NCBI GenBank assembly: GCA_949358305.1
Contig: OX442316.1
Coordinates: 12,834,001-12,898,000, forward strand
Reading direction: 5' to 3'
DNA from: Strigamia acuminata
Taxonomy: Eukaryota > Arthropoda > Chilopoda > Geophilomorpha > Linotaeniidae
DNA: 64,000 nt
Part shown: piece after piece, positions 22,745 through 33,378 of the stretch
Layout of the letters: every line of letters starts with the position of its first letter
Numbering within the stretch: position 1 is the stretch's first letter
Translations under genes and position numbers: made by a program
The notes under the pieces: generated by a model
Told to the model about the DNA's origin: nothing
Database searches by the model: none
Seen by the model: only the letters and a program-made list of their open reading frames with translations

Positions 22745-23574
22745 ACGTAGCATTTTTTCTCAATTCTAGAGGAACTTTTGGGTCCGAATCAAGAAATCAT
22801 CTCAAAAATGTTAAATTGGATTAAGATTAAAATAACTGAGAAGACCACTGGAGTTGTCTGATTTTTTTTTTGTGTGTAAAATACTCTCGCGCAAATTTCG
22901 ATGTTTATTTTTGGTTGTGGTCGTGTTGCTACAACCAACTCCAATTTTTTTTTATTCATCAAGATTTCTTTCTAAAATATCTCTGTAAACATAGGGATCC
23001 ATTATTTCTTAGATGGATTGGAGATTCCAGACCTTTCGCATCCTCAAACCAACACTGATGTGGAGCGTTTTACTGTTGGCTGTAGATCGTTGAGCCAAAT
23101 GCTGTTGTGTCTAATCTAAACACCCTTTTCTTTTGTTTGACAAATAGTTAAATCTTGCTTTTGTCACTCCTTGTACCTTTGTACCAAAAATCAATTGATT
23201 TTGTAATGTTAACACATTACAAAACCAATTGAAGTTAGCCAACAGTAAAATACTCTACATCAGTGTTGGTTTGTGGATGCAAAAAGTTGGAAATCTCCAA
23301 TCCATCGAAGAAATAATTGATCCCTATATGTACAGAGACATTTTAGAAAGAAATCTTGATGAATAAAAAAATATGGGGGATGGTTGTAGCAACACGACAA
23401 CAACCAAAAATAAACATCAAAATTTGCGCGAGAGTATTTCACACAAAAAAAAATCAGACAACTCCAGTGGCCATCTCAGTTATTTTAACTTTAATCCAAT
23501 TTAACATTTATGAGATGATTTCTTGATTTGGACCCAAAAGTTCCTCAAGAGTTGAGAAAAAAATGTTCCATGGT
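22745..23574. mobile_element. Head-to-head Tc1-like transposon remnant (large palindrome)
   Basis: Arms 22745-23084 and 23232-23574 are inverted copies of each other with moderate divergence, separated by about 150 bp. The spacer contains its own short hairpin (about 23190-23229). Read on the minus strand from about 22860 towards 22600, decayed Tc1 transposase C-terminal similarity is visible, with a FNLNPI-like stretch and many stops. A G run of about 12 at roughly 22494-22505 lies just outside. Confidence 0.65.
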
Positions 23575-24146
23575 TTATAATGAATTTTTTCGATTTTTTT
23601 CAATAATCATTTTGTCATGTTTTTGAGCATTCTTACACTGTTTGAACCCGATATAGCACGATTTTAAACTGTTTACACTTGGTATAGCACGATTTTATTC
23701 TTTTACATGAGTTTACACGTTTTTATAATAATTTAATAAAAAATTCTTGAAAAGTTTTGAAATACCTTTAACAATAGTTTCTCATTATTTTAAAGTAAAC
23801 TTTTTCAAAGTTAAACCAAAAAAAAATATTAAAAGTAAAAACATCATACCGGTATGCGGTATTTGTTAATTTGTGATGCAGTGAAGCATCTAGTGTTACC
23901 TGACAGCTGTCGTCTGACAACGTAAAACGTGTATTAATAGGGATAAACTCTGTTAAATCGTGTAATAATAGGAATAAACTCTGTTAAATCGTGTAATAAT
24001 AGGGCTCAGTCTATGTAGAATCCGTTTAATACCATGTTTAATCTGCGTAAAAACACGAAAAAATGATTAAAATCGAAAAAATTTTAAAATTTTAAAATTT
24101 TAAATTTTAAAAAAATTTATTCAACCGAAACTCCCCAGCCTGATTA

Positions 24147-24712
24147 GAATTACAAGAAAAATTGTGATTTTTGCGAGAAAATTGTGATTTTTGCGAGAAA
24201 ATTGTGATTTTTGCGAGAAAATTGTGATTTTTGCGAGAAAATTGTGATTTTTACGAGAAAAATAGGGAATTTTACGAGAAAAATAGGGATTTTTACGAGA
24301 AAAATAGGGATTTTTACGAGAAAAATAGGGATTTTTACGAGAAAAATAGGGATTTTTACGAGAAAAATTGTGATTTTTACGAGAAAAATAGGGAATTTTA
24401 CGAGAAAAATAGGGATTTTTACGAGAAAAATAGGGATTTTTACGAGAAAAATAAGGATTTTTACGTGAAAAATAGGGATTTTTAGGAGAAAAATAGGGAT
24501 TTTTACGAGAAAAATAGGGATTTTTACGAGAAAAATAGGGATTTTTACGAGAAAAGTAGGGATTTTTACGAGAAAAGTTGGGATTTTTACGAGAAAAATA
24601 GGGATTTTTACGAGAAAAATAGGGATTTTTACGAGAAAAGTAGGGATTTTTACGAGAAATTTGGGATTTTTACAAGAAAAGTTGGGATTTTTACGAGAAT
24701 AATTTGGGTGGT
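24147..24712. repeat. 21-bp minisatellite
   Basis: About 27 tandem units of the form TTTTACGAGAAAAATAGGGAT, preceded by 20-bp variants (gcgagaaaattgtgattttt). The array grows out of the tail of the third copy of the 20.4-kb duplicated unit, at the point where the other copies read gattagaattgcaa. All frames are long and open by composition; I do not regard them as genes. Confidence 0.92.
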
Positions 24713-24719
24713 ATATTTA

Positions 24720-26010
24720 GTAATATCTTCAGCATTTTGAGGTGGGAAATGCTTATTTGAAACAAAATTTAAGATTGTAAAAGATTCCAAAATTGACTAT
24801 TTACAAGCAGAATAATTTAAGGAATTATAAAATTTTTTTTTTAAACAGAAAGCAGACCACGTTGAAAATAAATCGGGCGCCATTTTTAGAAATTTGATTT
24901 TGAGCCATCCACAACTTCATAATGGGAAATGAAGTCCCTAGATGTTCAAATACACATTGGTTAGTACATTTTCCAAATATAACAATATTTTAGGAAATAA
25001 TTTAATGAATCAGCAATATTTTTATATTTTTGAAAAGCACAGTAATAGATGCCTGAATTCAAACGTGGCAGTTGGGGTTAGTAATAATAATAATAATAAT
25101 AATATCAAGTTCATAATATCCTAGTCTTGATAGGGAAGGTCATGGACGTGCGGAGAAGTGGCTTGGTTCTGAGCCAACCACAGCGACCGCAGGTAAGAAT
25201 CAGATTGCATTGTGGGAAGTAGAACAGTATGTAGTCTGGCAACCATTGGGTGGTATATTTAGAATTAATCTTCAGCCATCTACTCGGTTTGAGGTGGGAA
25301 TTTGAGTTTCTTTATCTAAATTACATTTAAGATTGTAAATGTTCCAGAATTGTTGAAAAACAGCGACATAATTAACCATTTTTGGCATTTTTAGTTTTTT
25401 TTCTAACAGAAGGCGGACTAAGGTGGAATCAAATTTCCCGCCATTATTAACAACTCAATCCTCACCTTAATGAGGAATAAAGTTTCCTGAGCTTCAAAAT
25501 GTCGATTGGTAAGTGCACTTTTCAAATTTATCAATATTTTAGGAAATTCCATAATGAATTTTGGCATTTTTAATTTTTAATTTTCAAGAAACTTAGTAAT
25601 TCAAACAAATGGCGGCTGAGTGTGTTCATCAGCACACACACTTGGGTGAATAAATTTCGCTTCAAATTAAATGTGAAATAAAATAAGATAGGCTTATGAA
25701 TACTAAAATTGCAAAAGAAATTTATTTTTTCTACAGATTTGAGGCGTCTTTTATTTATGTAGAGTTCCTGCACGGCCATACTTGTTTTTAATTTGACATT
25801 AATAAATTATTGGTTTATTTATTTTTATTTTTTTCTCTTTCCAGTGGTATTCCGATTCGTTACCCAGAAGTAACGTAACTACTGGTTGTAAGTCCGATCG
25901 TAATACGGGAAATAAGAACGAGACTGCATTGTAGGAAGAAGAGCAGCGAAACGTGACGGCCTAGAACAGCAGCAACCATTGGCAACCAATTTGGTAAATT
26001 GAGAAAAATT
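24720..26010 (-). repeat. Degenerate copies of the 1-3 kb interspersed repeat family
   Basis: At least two reverse-orientation copies (about 24720-25020 and 25130-25620), plus a fragment at about 25890-26000, carry the cagattgcattgtggg, gcagcaaccattgg and gaggtgggaatttgag blocks. No open frame of interest is seen. Confidence 0.65.
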
Positions 26011-26046
26011 TCGTGAATACGAATTAAGCAATACTTGTTGATTACT

Positions 26047-26740
26047 AAAATTTTAAAAGAAATTTAATTATTTTTTCTACAGGCTCAATGTAATGATGGA
26101 AGGAATGCAGAAATGCTTTCAATTGAATTTTTATATAGATGGTTTGTAGTTGGAGCATGGAATGTTTTCAAGTGCGCGTCACGATTTTGTCTTTTTGCAG
26201 GTTGATGCAATATTTCAGAAGTTTATTTTTCATACTGGCTTAATGTTATATCATGCCTACGTAAAAAAAAACAATTAGGACACGAAATGTTATTTGCATG
26301 GCATTATGTCGGTGTATGTTTTGCCATTAATAAGTTGTTTTTGTTTGTTTGTTATTTTTTTTCTTTTTTCAGGGAAATTAATTGCTGCCGTTTGGAGACC
26401 GATTTGTGTATGTAACGTCTTTGTAAGAATGTCGGCAAAAATATCAAGAATAAAGGTTTTACATGTCTTTGATCGAATTCGTGTCTCCAGGTGACGATCT
26501 GGAAACACGAACTCAATGCGATGATCGAATTGGTGCCTCCAGGTGATGATCTGGAGACACGAATTCGATGCGCAATATGCAAAGAAGCGCATGAATCCAA
26601 TGATCGACCGCTTGCTGCCTGTTCCGTGGATTTTGGCCTTCCTGACGACAGTTGCAGATTTCTAAAAGTAATTTGTTAAATGTTTATTTTTATTTGTTTC
26701 TTTCGACAGCAATGGATGGAACCCACAAATTGCAAGTAAA
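26047..26740 (+). other. Unassigned exon-like stretches, cysteine-containing
   Basis: Several segments have acceptor-like 5' edges (tttctacag, tttgcag, ttttttcag, gtctccag). The most protein-like runs from about 26484 to 26668 and encodes a stretch with RCAICKEAHESNDRPLAAC, ending before a possible donor; a short piece at 26711-26738 could follow. Part of it contains an internal repeat of the ctccaggtgaygatctggaracacgaa block. I do not recognise the family. It could be exons of an unknown gene or a decayed element. Confidence 0.3.
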
Positions 26741-27427
26741 GATGTTTTTTACATTTTGGCATAGAGTCTGGGAGGAAGTTGGTCCTAAGATTAAAGGCGC
26801 TTCCAGGGAAGTTGGTCCTAAAGTAAAAGGCGCTTCCGCTTGCCAAACTTACACGTGTGGCGTGCACGGTCAAGTGATTTTCACGGGTATCAGCAATCGA
26901 ACTCAAACGAGGGACATGCTGTGAATGGAAGTAATGGAAGTAAACCCAAATGGAAGTAATGGAAGTAAATCCAAATGGAAGTAATGGGAAGTAAATCCAA
27001 ATGGAAGTAATGGGAAGTAAACCCAAATGGAAGTAATGGAAGTAAACCCAAATGGAAGTAATGGGAAGTAAATCCAAATGGAAGTAATGGGAAGTAAACC
27101 CAAATGGAAGTAATGGAAGTAAACCCAAATGGAAGTAATGGGAAGTAAATCCAAATGGAAGTAATGGGAAGTAAATCCAAATGGAAGTAATTGGAAGTAA
27201 ACCCAAATGGAAGTAATGGAAGTAAACCCAAATGGAAGTAATGGAAAGTAAACCCAAATGGAAGTAATGGGAAGTAAACCCAAATGGAAGTAATGGGAAG
27301 TAAATCCAAATGGAAGTAATGGGAAGTAAACCCAAATGGAAGTAATGGAAGTAAACCCAAATGGAAGTAATGGAAGTAAACCCAAATGGAAGTAATGGGA
27401 AGTAAACCCAAATGGAAGTAATGGAAG

Positions 27428-27520
27428 TACCATACTGCCTCATTTAAACGCTGAACCCCCGGCGTTTATTCGGGCCCGGCGTTTGAATGAACCCGGGCGT
27501 TTAAATGAGGCAGTACGGTA
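27428..27520. mobile_element. Short palindromic MITE in the minisatellite (copy 1)
   Basis: A GC-rich insert of about 93 bp with inverted ends TACCATACTGCCTCATTTAA and its near-complement interrupts the array. An identical-looking copy lies about 375 bp downstream at 27803-27895, so the insert was amplified together with the array units. The inner part (ggcgtttattcgggcccggcg) is itself partly self-complementary. Confidence 0.75.
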
Positions 27521-27802
27521 AACCCAAATGGAAGTAATGGGAAGTAAACCCAAATGGAAGTAATGGGAAGTAAACCAAAATGGAAGTAATGGGAAGTAAA
27601 TCCAAATGGAAGTAATGGGAAGTAAACCCAAATGGAAGTAATGGGAAGTAAACCCAAATGGAAGTAATGGGAAGTAAATCCAAATGGAAGTAATGGGAAG
27701 TAAATCCAAATGGAAGTGATTGGAAGTAAACCCAAATGGAAGTAATGGAAGTAAACCCAAATGGAAGTAATGGGAAGTAAACCCAAATGGAAGTAATGGA
27801 AG

Positions 27803-27895
27803 TACCATACTGCCTCATTTAAACGCTGAACCCCCGGCGTTTATTCGGGCCCGGCGTTTGAATGAACCCGGGCGTTTAAATGAGGCAGTACGGTA
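27803..27895. mobile_element. Short palindromic MITE in the minisatellite (copy 2)
   Basis: This is the second copy of the insert at 27428-27520. It lies in the same position relative to neighbouring array units, which indicates block duplication rather than independent insertion. Confidence 0.75.
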
Positions 27896-30509
27896 AACCC
27901 AAATGGAAGTAATGGGAAGTAAACCCAAATGGAAGTAATGGGAAGTAAATCCAAATGGAAGTAATGGGAAGTAAATCCAAATGGAAGTAATGGGAAGTAA
28001 ACCCAAATGGAAGTAATGGAAGTAAACCCAAATGGAAGTAATGGGAAGTAAATCCAAATGGAAGTAATGGGAAGTAAATCCAAATGGAAGTGATTGGAAG
28101 TAAACCCAAATGGAAGTAATGGAAGTAAACCCAAATGGAAGTAATGGAAAGTAAACCCAAATGGAAGTAATGGGAAGTAAACCCAAATGGAAGTAATGGG
28201 AAGTAAATCCAAATGGAAGTAATGGGAAGTAAACCCAAATGGAAGTAATGGAAGTAAACCCAAATGGAAGTAATGGAAGTAAACCCAAATGGAAGTAATG
28301 GGAAGTAAACCCAAATGGAAGTAATGGAAGTAAACCCAAATGGAAGTAATGGAAGTAAACCCAAATGGAAGTAATGGGAAGTAAACCCAAATGAAAGTAA
28401 TGGGAAGTAAACCCAAATGGAAGTAATGGGAAGTAAACCCAAATGTAAGTAATGGGAAGTAAACCTAAATGTAAGTAATGGGAAGTAAACCCAAATGGAA
28501 GTAATGGGAAGTAAACCCAAATGGAAGTAATGGGAAGTAAATCCAAATGGAAGTAATGGGAAGTAAACCCAAATGGAAGTAATGGAAAGTAAACCCAAAT
28601 GGAAGTAATGTGAAGTAAACCCAAATGGAAGTAATGGGAAGTAAACCCAAATGGAAGTAATGGGAAGTAAACCCAAATGGAAGTAATGGGAAGTAAACCC
28701 AAATGGAAGTAATGGGAAGTAAACCCAAATGGAAGTAATGGGAAGTAAACCCAAATGGAAGTAATGGGAAGTAAACCCAAATGGAAGTAATGGGAAGTAA
28801 ATCCAAATGGAAATAATGGGAAGTAAACCCAAATAGAAGTAATGGAAGTAAACCCAAATGGAAGTAATGGAAGTAAACCCAAATGGAAGTAATGGAAAGT
28901 AAACCCAAATGGAAGTAATGGGAAGTAAACCCAAATGGAAGTAATGGGAAGTAAATCCAAATGGAAGTAATGGGAAGTAAACCCAAATGGAAGTAATGGA
29001 AGTAAACCCAAATGGAAGTAATGGAAGTAAACCCAAATGGAAGTAATGGGAAGTAAACCCAAATGGAAGTAATGGAAGTAAACCCAAATGGAAGTAATGG
29101 AAGTAAACCCAAATGGAAGTAATGGGAAGTAAACCCAAATGAAAGTAATGGGAAGTAAACCCAAATGGAAGTAATGGGAAGTAAACCCAAATGTAAGTAA
29201 TGGGAAGTAAACCTAAATGTAAGTAATGGGAAGTAAACCCAAATGGAAGTAATGGGAAGTAAACCCAAATGGAAGTAATGGGAAGTAAATCCAAATGGAA
29301 GTAATGGGAAGTAAACCCAAATGGAAGTAATGGAAAGTAAACCCAAATGGAAGTAATGTGAAGTAAACCCAAATGGAAGTAATGGGAAGTAAACCCAAAT
29401 GGAAGTAATGGGAAGTAAACCCAAATGGAAGTAATGGGAAGTAAACCCAAATGGAAGTAATGGGAAGTAAACCCAAATGGAAGTAATGGGAAGTAAACCC
29501 AAATGGAAGTAATGGGAAGTAAACCCAAATGGAAGTAATGGGAAGTAAATCCAAATGGAAATAATGGGAAGTAAACCCAAATAGAAGTAATGGAAGTAAA
29601 CCCAAATGGAAGTAATGGAAGTAAACCCAAATGGAAGTAATGGAAAGTAAACCCAAATGGAAGTAATGGGAAGTAAACCCAAATGGAAGTAATGGGAAGT
29701 AAATCCAAATGGAAGTAATGGGAAGTAAACCCAAATGGAAGTAATGGAAGTAAACCCAAATGGAAGTAATGGAAGTAAACCCAAATGGAAGTAATGGGAA
29801 GTAAACCCAAATGGAAGTAATGGAAGTAAACCCAAATGGAAGTAATGGAAGTAAACCCAAATGGAAGTAATGGGAAGTAAACCCAAATGAAAGTAATGGG
29901 AAGTAAACCCAAATGGAAGTAATGGGAAGTAAACCCAAATGTAAGTAATGGGAAGTAAACCTAAATGTAAGTAATGGGAAGTAAACCCAAATGGAAGTAA
30001 TGGGAAGTAAACCCAAATGGAAGTAATGGGAAGTAAATCCAAATGGAAGTAATGGGAAGTAAACCCAAATGGAAGTAATGGAAAGTAAACCCAAATGGAA
30101 GTAATGTGAAGTAAACCCAAATGGAAGTAATGGGAAGTAAACCCAAATGGAAGTAATGGGAAGTAAACCCAAATGGAAGTAATGGGAAGTAAACCCAAAT
30201 GGAAGTAATGGGAAGTAAACCCAAATGGAAGTAATGGGAAGTAAACCCAAATGGAAGTAATGGGAAGTAAACCCAAATGGAAGTAATGGGAAGTAAACCC
30301 AAATGGAAGTAATGGGAAGTAAACCCAAATGGAAGTAATGGGAAGTAAACCCAAATGGAAGTAATGGGAAGTAAATCCAAATGGAAGTAATGGAAGGAAA
30401 AAGGATTTTACCACTACGCAGATTTCTACAGGTAATTTATTTAAATTAATGTTTTATTGTTGATTATTAATTTAATTTAATTTAATTTAATTTTGTTCTT
30501 GTGGAATTT

Positions 30510-30700
30510 AGGGTCGTCAATGAAGCAGTCAATGAAGCAGTGGATGTCGTCATCAATGAAGCAGTCAATGAAGCAGTGGATGTCGTCATCAATGAAGCAT
30601 CGGATGTCGTCATCAATGAAGCATCGGATGTCGTTATCAATGAAGCATCGGATGTCGTCATCAATGAAGCATCGGATGTCGTCATCAATGAAGCATTTGC
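30510..30700. repeat. 24-bp minisatellite
   Basis: About eight units of gtcgtcatcaatgaagcatcggat, with shorter variants at the left. A period divisible by three keeps frames open on both strands. It follows an acceptor-like tttag at about 30506-30510. No gene is assigned. Downstream, 30730-31600 is A-rich with no recognisable feature. Confidence 0.85.
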
Positions 30701-31639
30701 TGTTTTTTATTTTATTTGTTATATTTTACTTGTTTTGAGATTGTGTAATTTTCGTTTAAAAATTCTAGAGAAAATTGTACCACAGTTTGCAAAAATATGT
30801 GTAAAACAAAAGGATGATGAAAAATAACAAAATAAGAACAAGAAAAATGAATAACAAAATAAAAGCAACAAAAAAGAATAACAAAATAATAGCAACAAAA
30901 AAGAACAACATTAAAATAAAAGTTGGAGTTCTGCAATGGGTAATTTTAGATTAAAGCTAAATTTGGCCAAACCATAGACAAATGGATATTCGATTTAAAA
31001 ATTGATGGTTAATTAAATGTTTTTGAATAAATTGCTGTCATAGAAGTGAAATAAATGTATTTGAATCGGGATCATTGAATCACGAACACAATGTTCGTGG
31101 TTGAATTCATGTTCACAAAACAGAAGAAAAGAGCGGGAGAAGAAGCAAAGAATTTTTTAAAAAGAAGATGGAAATGCTTAAAGAGCTGAATAAAATATAA
31201 ACATAACGAGTTTATTTTGATTTTGCTTTTATTAATTTTGAACAAAAAATATTTCAATGATAATTGAAGAATACACAAACAATTTGTACAAATATTCCGC
31301 AACACACAAGCTGGCGAAACCAAAAATCGAGAGAATAGAGCAAAAATTTAATTTACAAAAAATTTGAATACAGTTAAAATAAAATCTCAAATGAGTTGCT
31401 CCAAATGTTCAAACATCGTTCTAAAAATTGTCCTTAATCTCTCGGCGAGTAAAAACGAAAACATTGTTTTTCGTAAATCGTCTGTGTTTGATGATAAGCA
31501 ATTTTTGGGCGGTATTCAATACGGTATTATTTCGCTCAGTCGTCTCTAGATGGCAGGAGCGAGCAGAGACAGTTTGCGGTTGGAAAACAGTGGCGCCATC
31601 TATGTTTTCAAGTTGCTATTAATTAGGAGTTGAAATTCC

Positions 31640-33166
31640 TCTGACTTGTGAGCTTGTGAGTGGTGATTATGCTTTGGAAAAAACCCGATTTATCGCCCAT
31701 GAAAGCAATGCAATACGGTATTGTTATATCAATGCTCGGTTTCAACAGGTTTTGCACACCTGCTATAAATTGAATATGTTTTTTGGATTTATTGTACAGA
31801 TTGAAGCCAGTTTGGATCATGAGCGATAAATTCGGATACGTTTATTGGATTTGCACAGTATAGTTTCAACAAGTTTTGCACGCTGGGCGATGAATTCGGA
31901 TATGTTTTAGTCGTCTATTTGACTCGCAGTTCAGTAGCACATAGGATGTGTTTTTTAGGTATTCGGAGCAATTTCAACTTGTGTTTGGGCGTGAGCGATA
32001 AATTCGGATTCGGATGCGTTTTTTGGTTTTACTGAGTAGTTTCAGCAAGTTTTGCACGGTGGGCGATAACTTCGTATGTGTTTTGTGATATTGCAGTAAA
32101 GTTTAGCATGGTAGGCGATAAATTCGGATACATTTATTAGTTTTGCTGTTTCGTTTCGGGGTTACTTTAGAATATGGCCCCCTTCGGAATGGGCCCAAAG
32201 TTTGGTTACATACAAAATAAAGCCTACTGAGTCCGAAAATGACACTCAAAAGTGTCGGAAATGAGGATAGGTTAGGTTAGGGATAGGTTAGGTTAAGGAT
32301 AGGTTAGGTTAAGAATAGGTTAGGTTAAGGATAGGTTAGGTTAAGGATAAGTTAGGTTAGATTAAGGATAGGTTAGGTTAGGTTTAGCACAATAGACAAT
32401 AAATTAATTTGTTTTTTGTGATTTTGTAGTGTAGTTTTGCATGGTGTGCGATTAATTCGGATGCTCTTTTGGATTTATTGTACGGATGGAAGCTAGTTTT
32501 CATCGTGTGCGATAAAATCGAATGCGTTTTTAGACTTTGTTGTTTAGTTTCAATCAGTTTTGCACTGCAGGCGATAAATTCGGATGTGTTTTGTGGATTT
32601 GCAGTGAAGTTTTGTACGGTAGGCGATAAAATCGGATGTGTTTTGCGAATTTGCAGTGTAGTTTTGTAAGATAGGCGATAAATTCGGATGTGTTTTGTGG
32701 ATTTGCAGTGAAGTTCCAACAAGTTTAGCACGGTCGGCGATAAATTCGGATGCTTTTTGGATTTATTTTATGAATTGAAGCTTGTTCTGTACCGTATGGC
32801 CGTTAAATTCGGATGCATTTTATAAATTTGCAGTTGAGTTTCAACAAGTTTTGCAACTTGGCTGATAAATTCGGATGCATTTTATGAATTTGCAGTTGAG
32901 TTTCAACAAGTTTTGCACGGTGGGCGATAAATTCGAATGCATTTTATGAATTTGCAGTTGAGTTTCAACAAGTTTTGCACGGTGGGCGATAAATTCGGAT
33001 GCATTTTATGAATTTGCAGTTGAGTTTCAACAAGTTTTGCACGGTGGGCGATAAATTCGGATGCATTTTATGAATTTGCAATTGAGTTTCAACAAGTTTC
33101 GCACGGTGGGCGATAAATGGGGATGCATTTTATGAATTTGCAGTTGAGTTTCAACAAGTTTTGCAC
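31640..33166. repeat. 62-bp satellite running into a dystroglycan exon
   Basis: Degenerate units of roughly 60-70 bp sharpen to an exact 62-bp period in the last five (starts near 32914, 32976, 33038 and 33100). The core is gatgcattttatgaatttgcag followed by ttgagtttcaacaagttttgcac. The final unit merges without a gap into dystroglycan coding sequence at 33167. Every late unit therefore carries a potential splice acceptor (tttgcag) and the same 25-nt exon-like start. Confidence 0.85.
32268..32387. repeat. TTAGG-like interstitial array
   Basis: About seven units of roughly 16 bp (GGATAGGTTAGGTTAA) are embedded in the 62-bp satellite. They contain the arthropod-type telomeric motif TTAGG twice per unit, separated by GATA. 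It is not a perfect telomere array, so it may be ordinary satellite or a degenerate internal telomeric tract. Confidence 0.6.
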
Positions 33167-33378
33167 GATGCCACTGTAGGACAGCTATTTCAGTATCATA
33201 TTCCCAGTGACGCGTTTCGCGGACATGTAATCAAGTATCAGGCGAGTGGAATCATTTTTATTTTTTTAAAAAAAATCAATAAATAAAAAAATAGCGGTGG
33301 TTTATTAAATTTTATATTGTTTTTTTTTACAGGTTGCAACTGCCGGGCACTCGGTTTTACCAACCTGGCTTTATTTTA
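33142..33378 (+). CDS. DAG1: Dystroglycan, 5' coding exons (displaced from the rest of the gene)
   Basis: Two exons encode the start of the first cadherin-like domain of alpha-dystroglycan. One ends at 33241 (coding at least from 33167, possibly from 33142 after tttgcag). The other is 33333-33378. They read DATVGQLFQYHIPSDAFRG, then VATAGHSVLPTWLYF. The intron between them begins GC (CAG then GCGAGT) and ends ACAG. The second exon stops abruptly at the MULE insertion. Its natural continuation (KPSTSILEGVPLEDD) is found not downstream but at 4044, 29 kb upstream. Signal-peptide exons were not found. Confidence 0.85.

Larger units (their letters stand above)
26928..30390. repeat. 26-bp minisatellite array with 748-bp higher-order repeat
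   Basis: Roughly 130 units of AAACCCAAATGGAAGTAATGGGAAGT, with 25-bp variants lacking one G. Diagnostic variants recur at an exact 748-bp spacing (aaatgaaag at 28389, 29137 and 29885), which shows recent amplification of a block of about 29 units. On the minus strand all three frames are open for hundreds of codons because the 26-nt unit contains no stop in any frame. Nothing else suggests translation. Confidence 0.95.

Noticed and set aside
24211-24485. Frames encoding FTRKIGI or RDFYEKN repeats
   Set aside because: They are products of the 21-bp minisatellite, whose period is a multiple of three.
26928-30390. CRISPR-like array
   Set aside because: There are no unique spacers between repeats, the units are contiguous, and the genome is eukaryotic.
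26676-30414. Very long minus-strand open frames (up to 678 codons) across the minisatellite
   Set aside because: All three frames are open because the repeat unit lacks stops. There is no start context, no splice structure and no domain, so they are composition artefacts.
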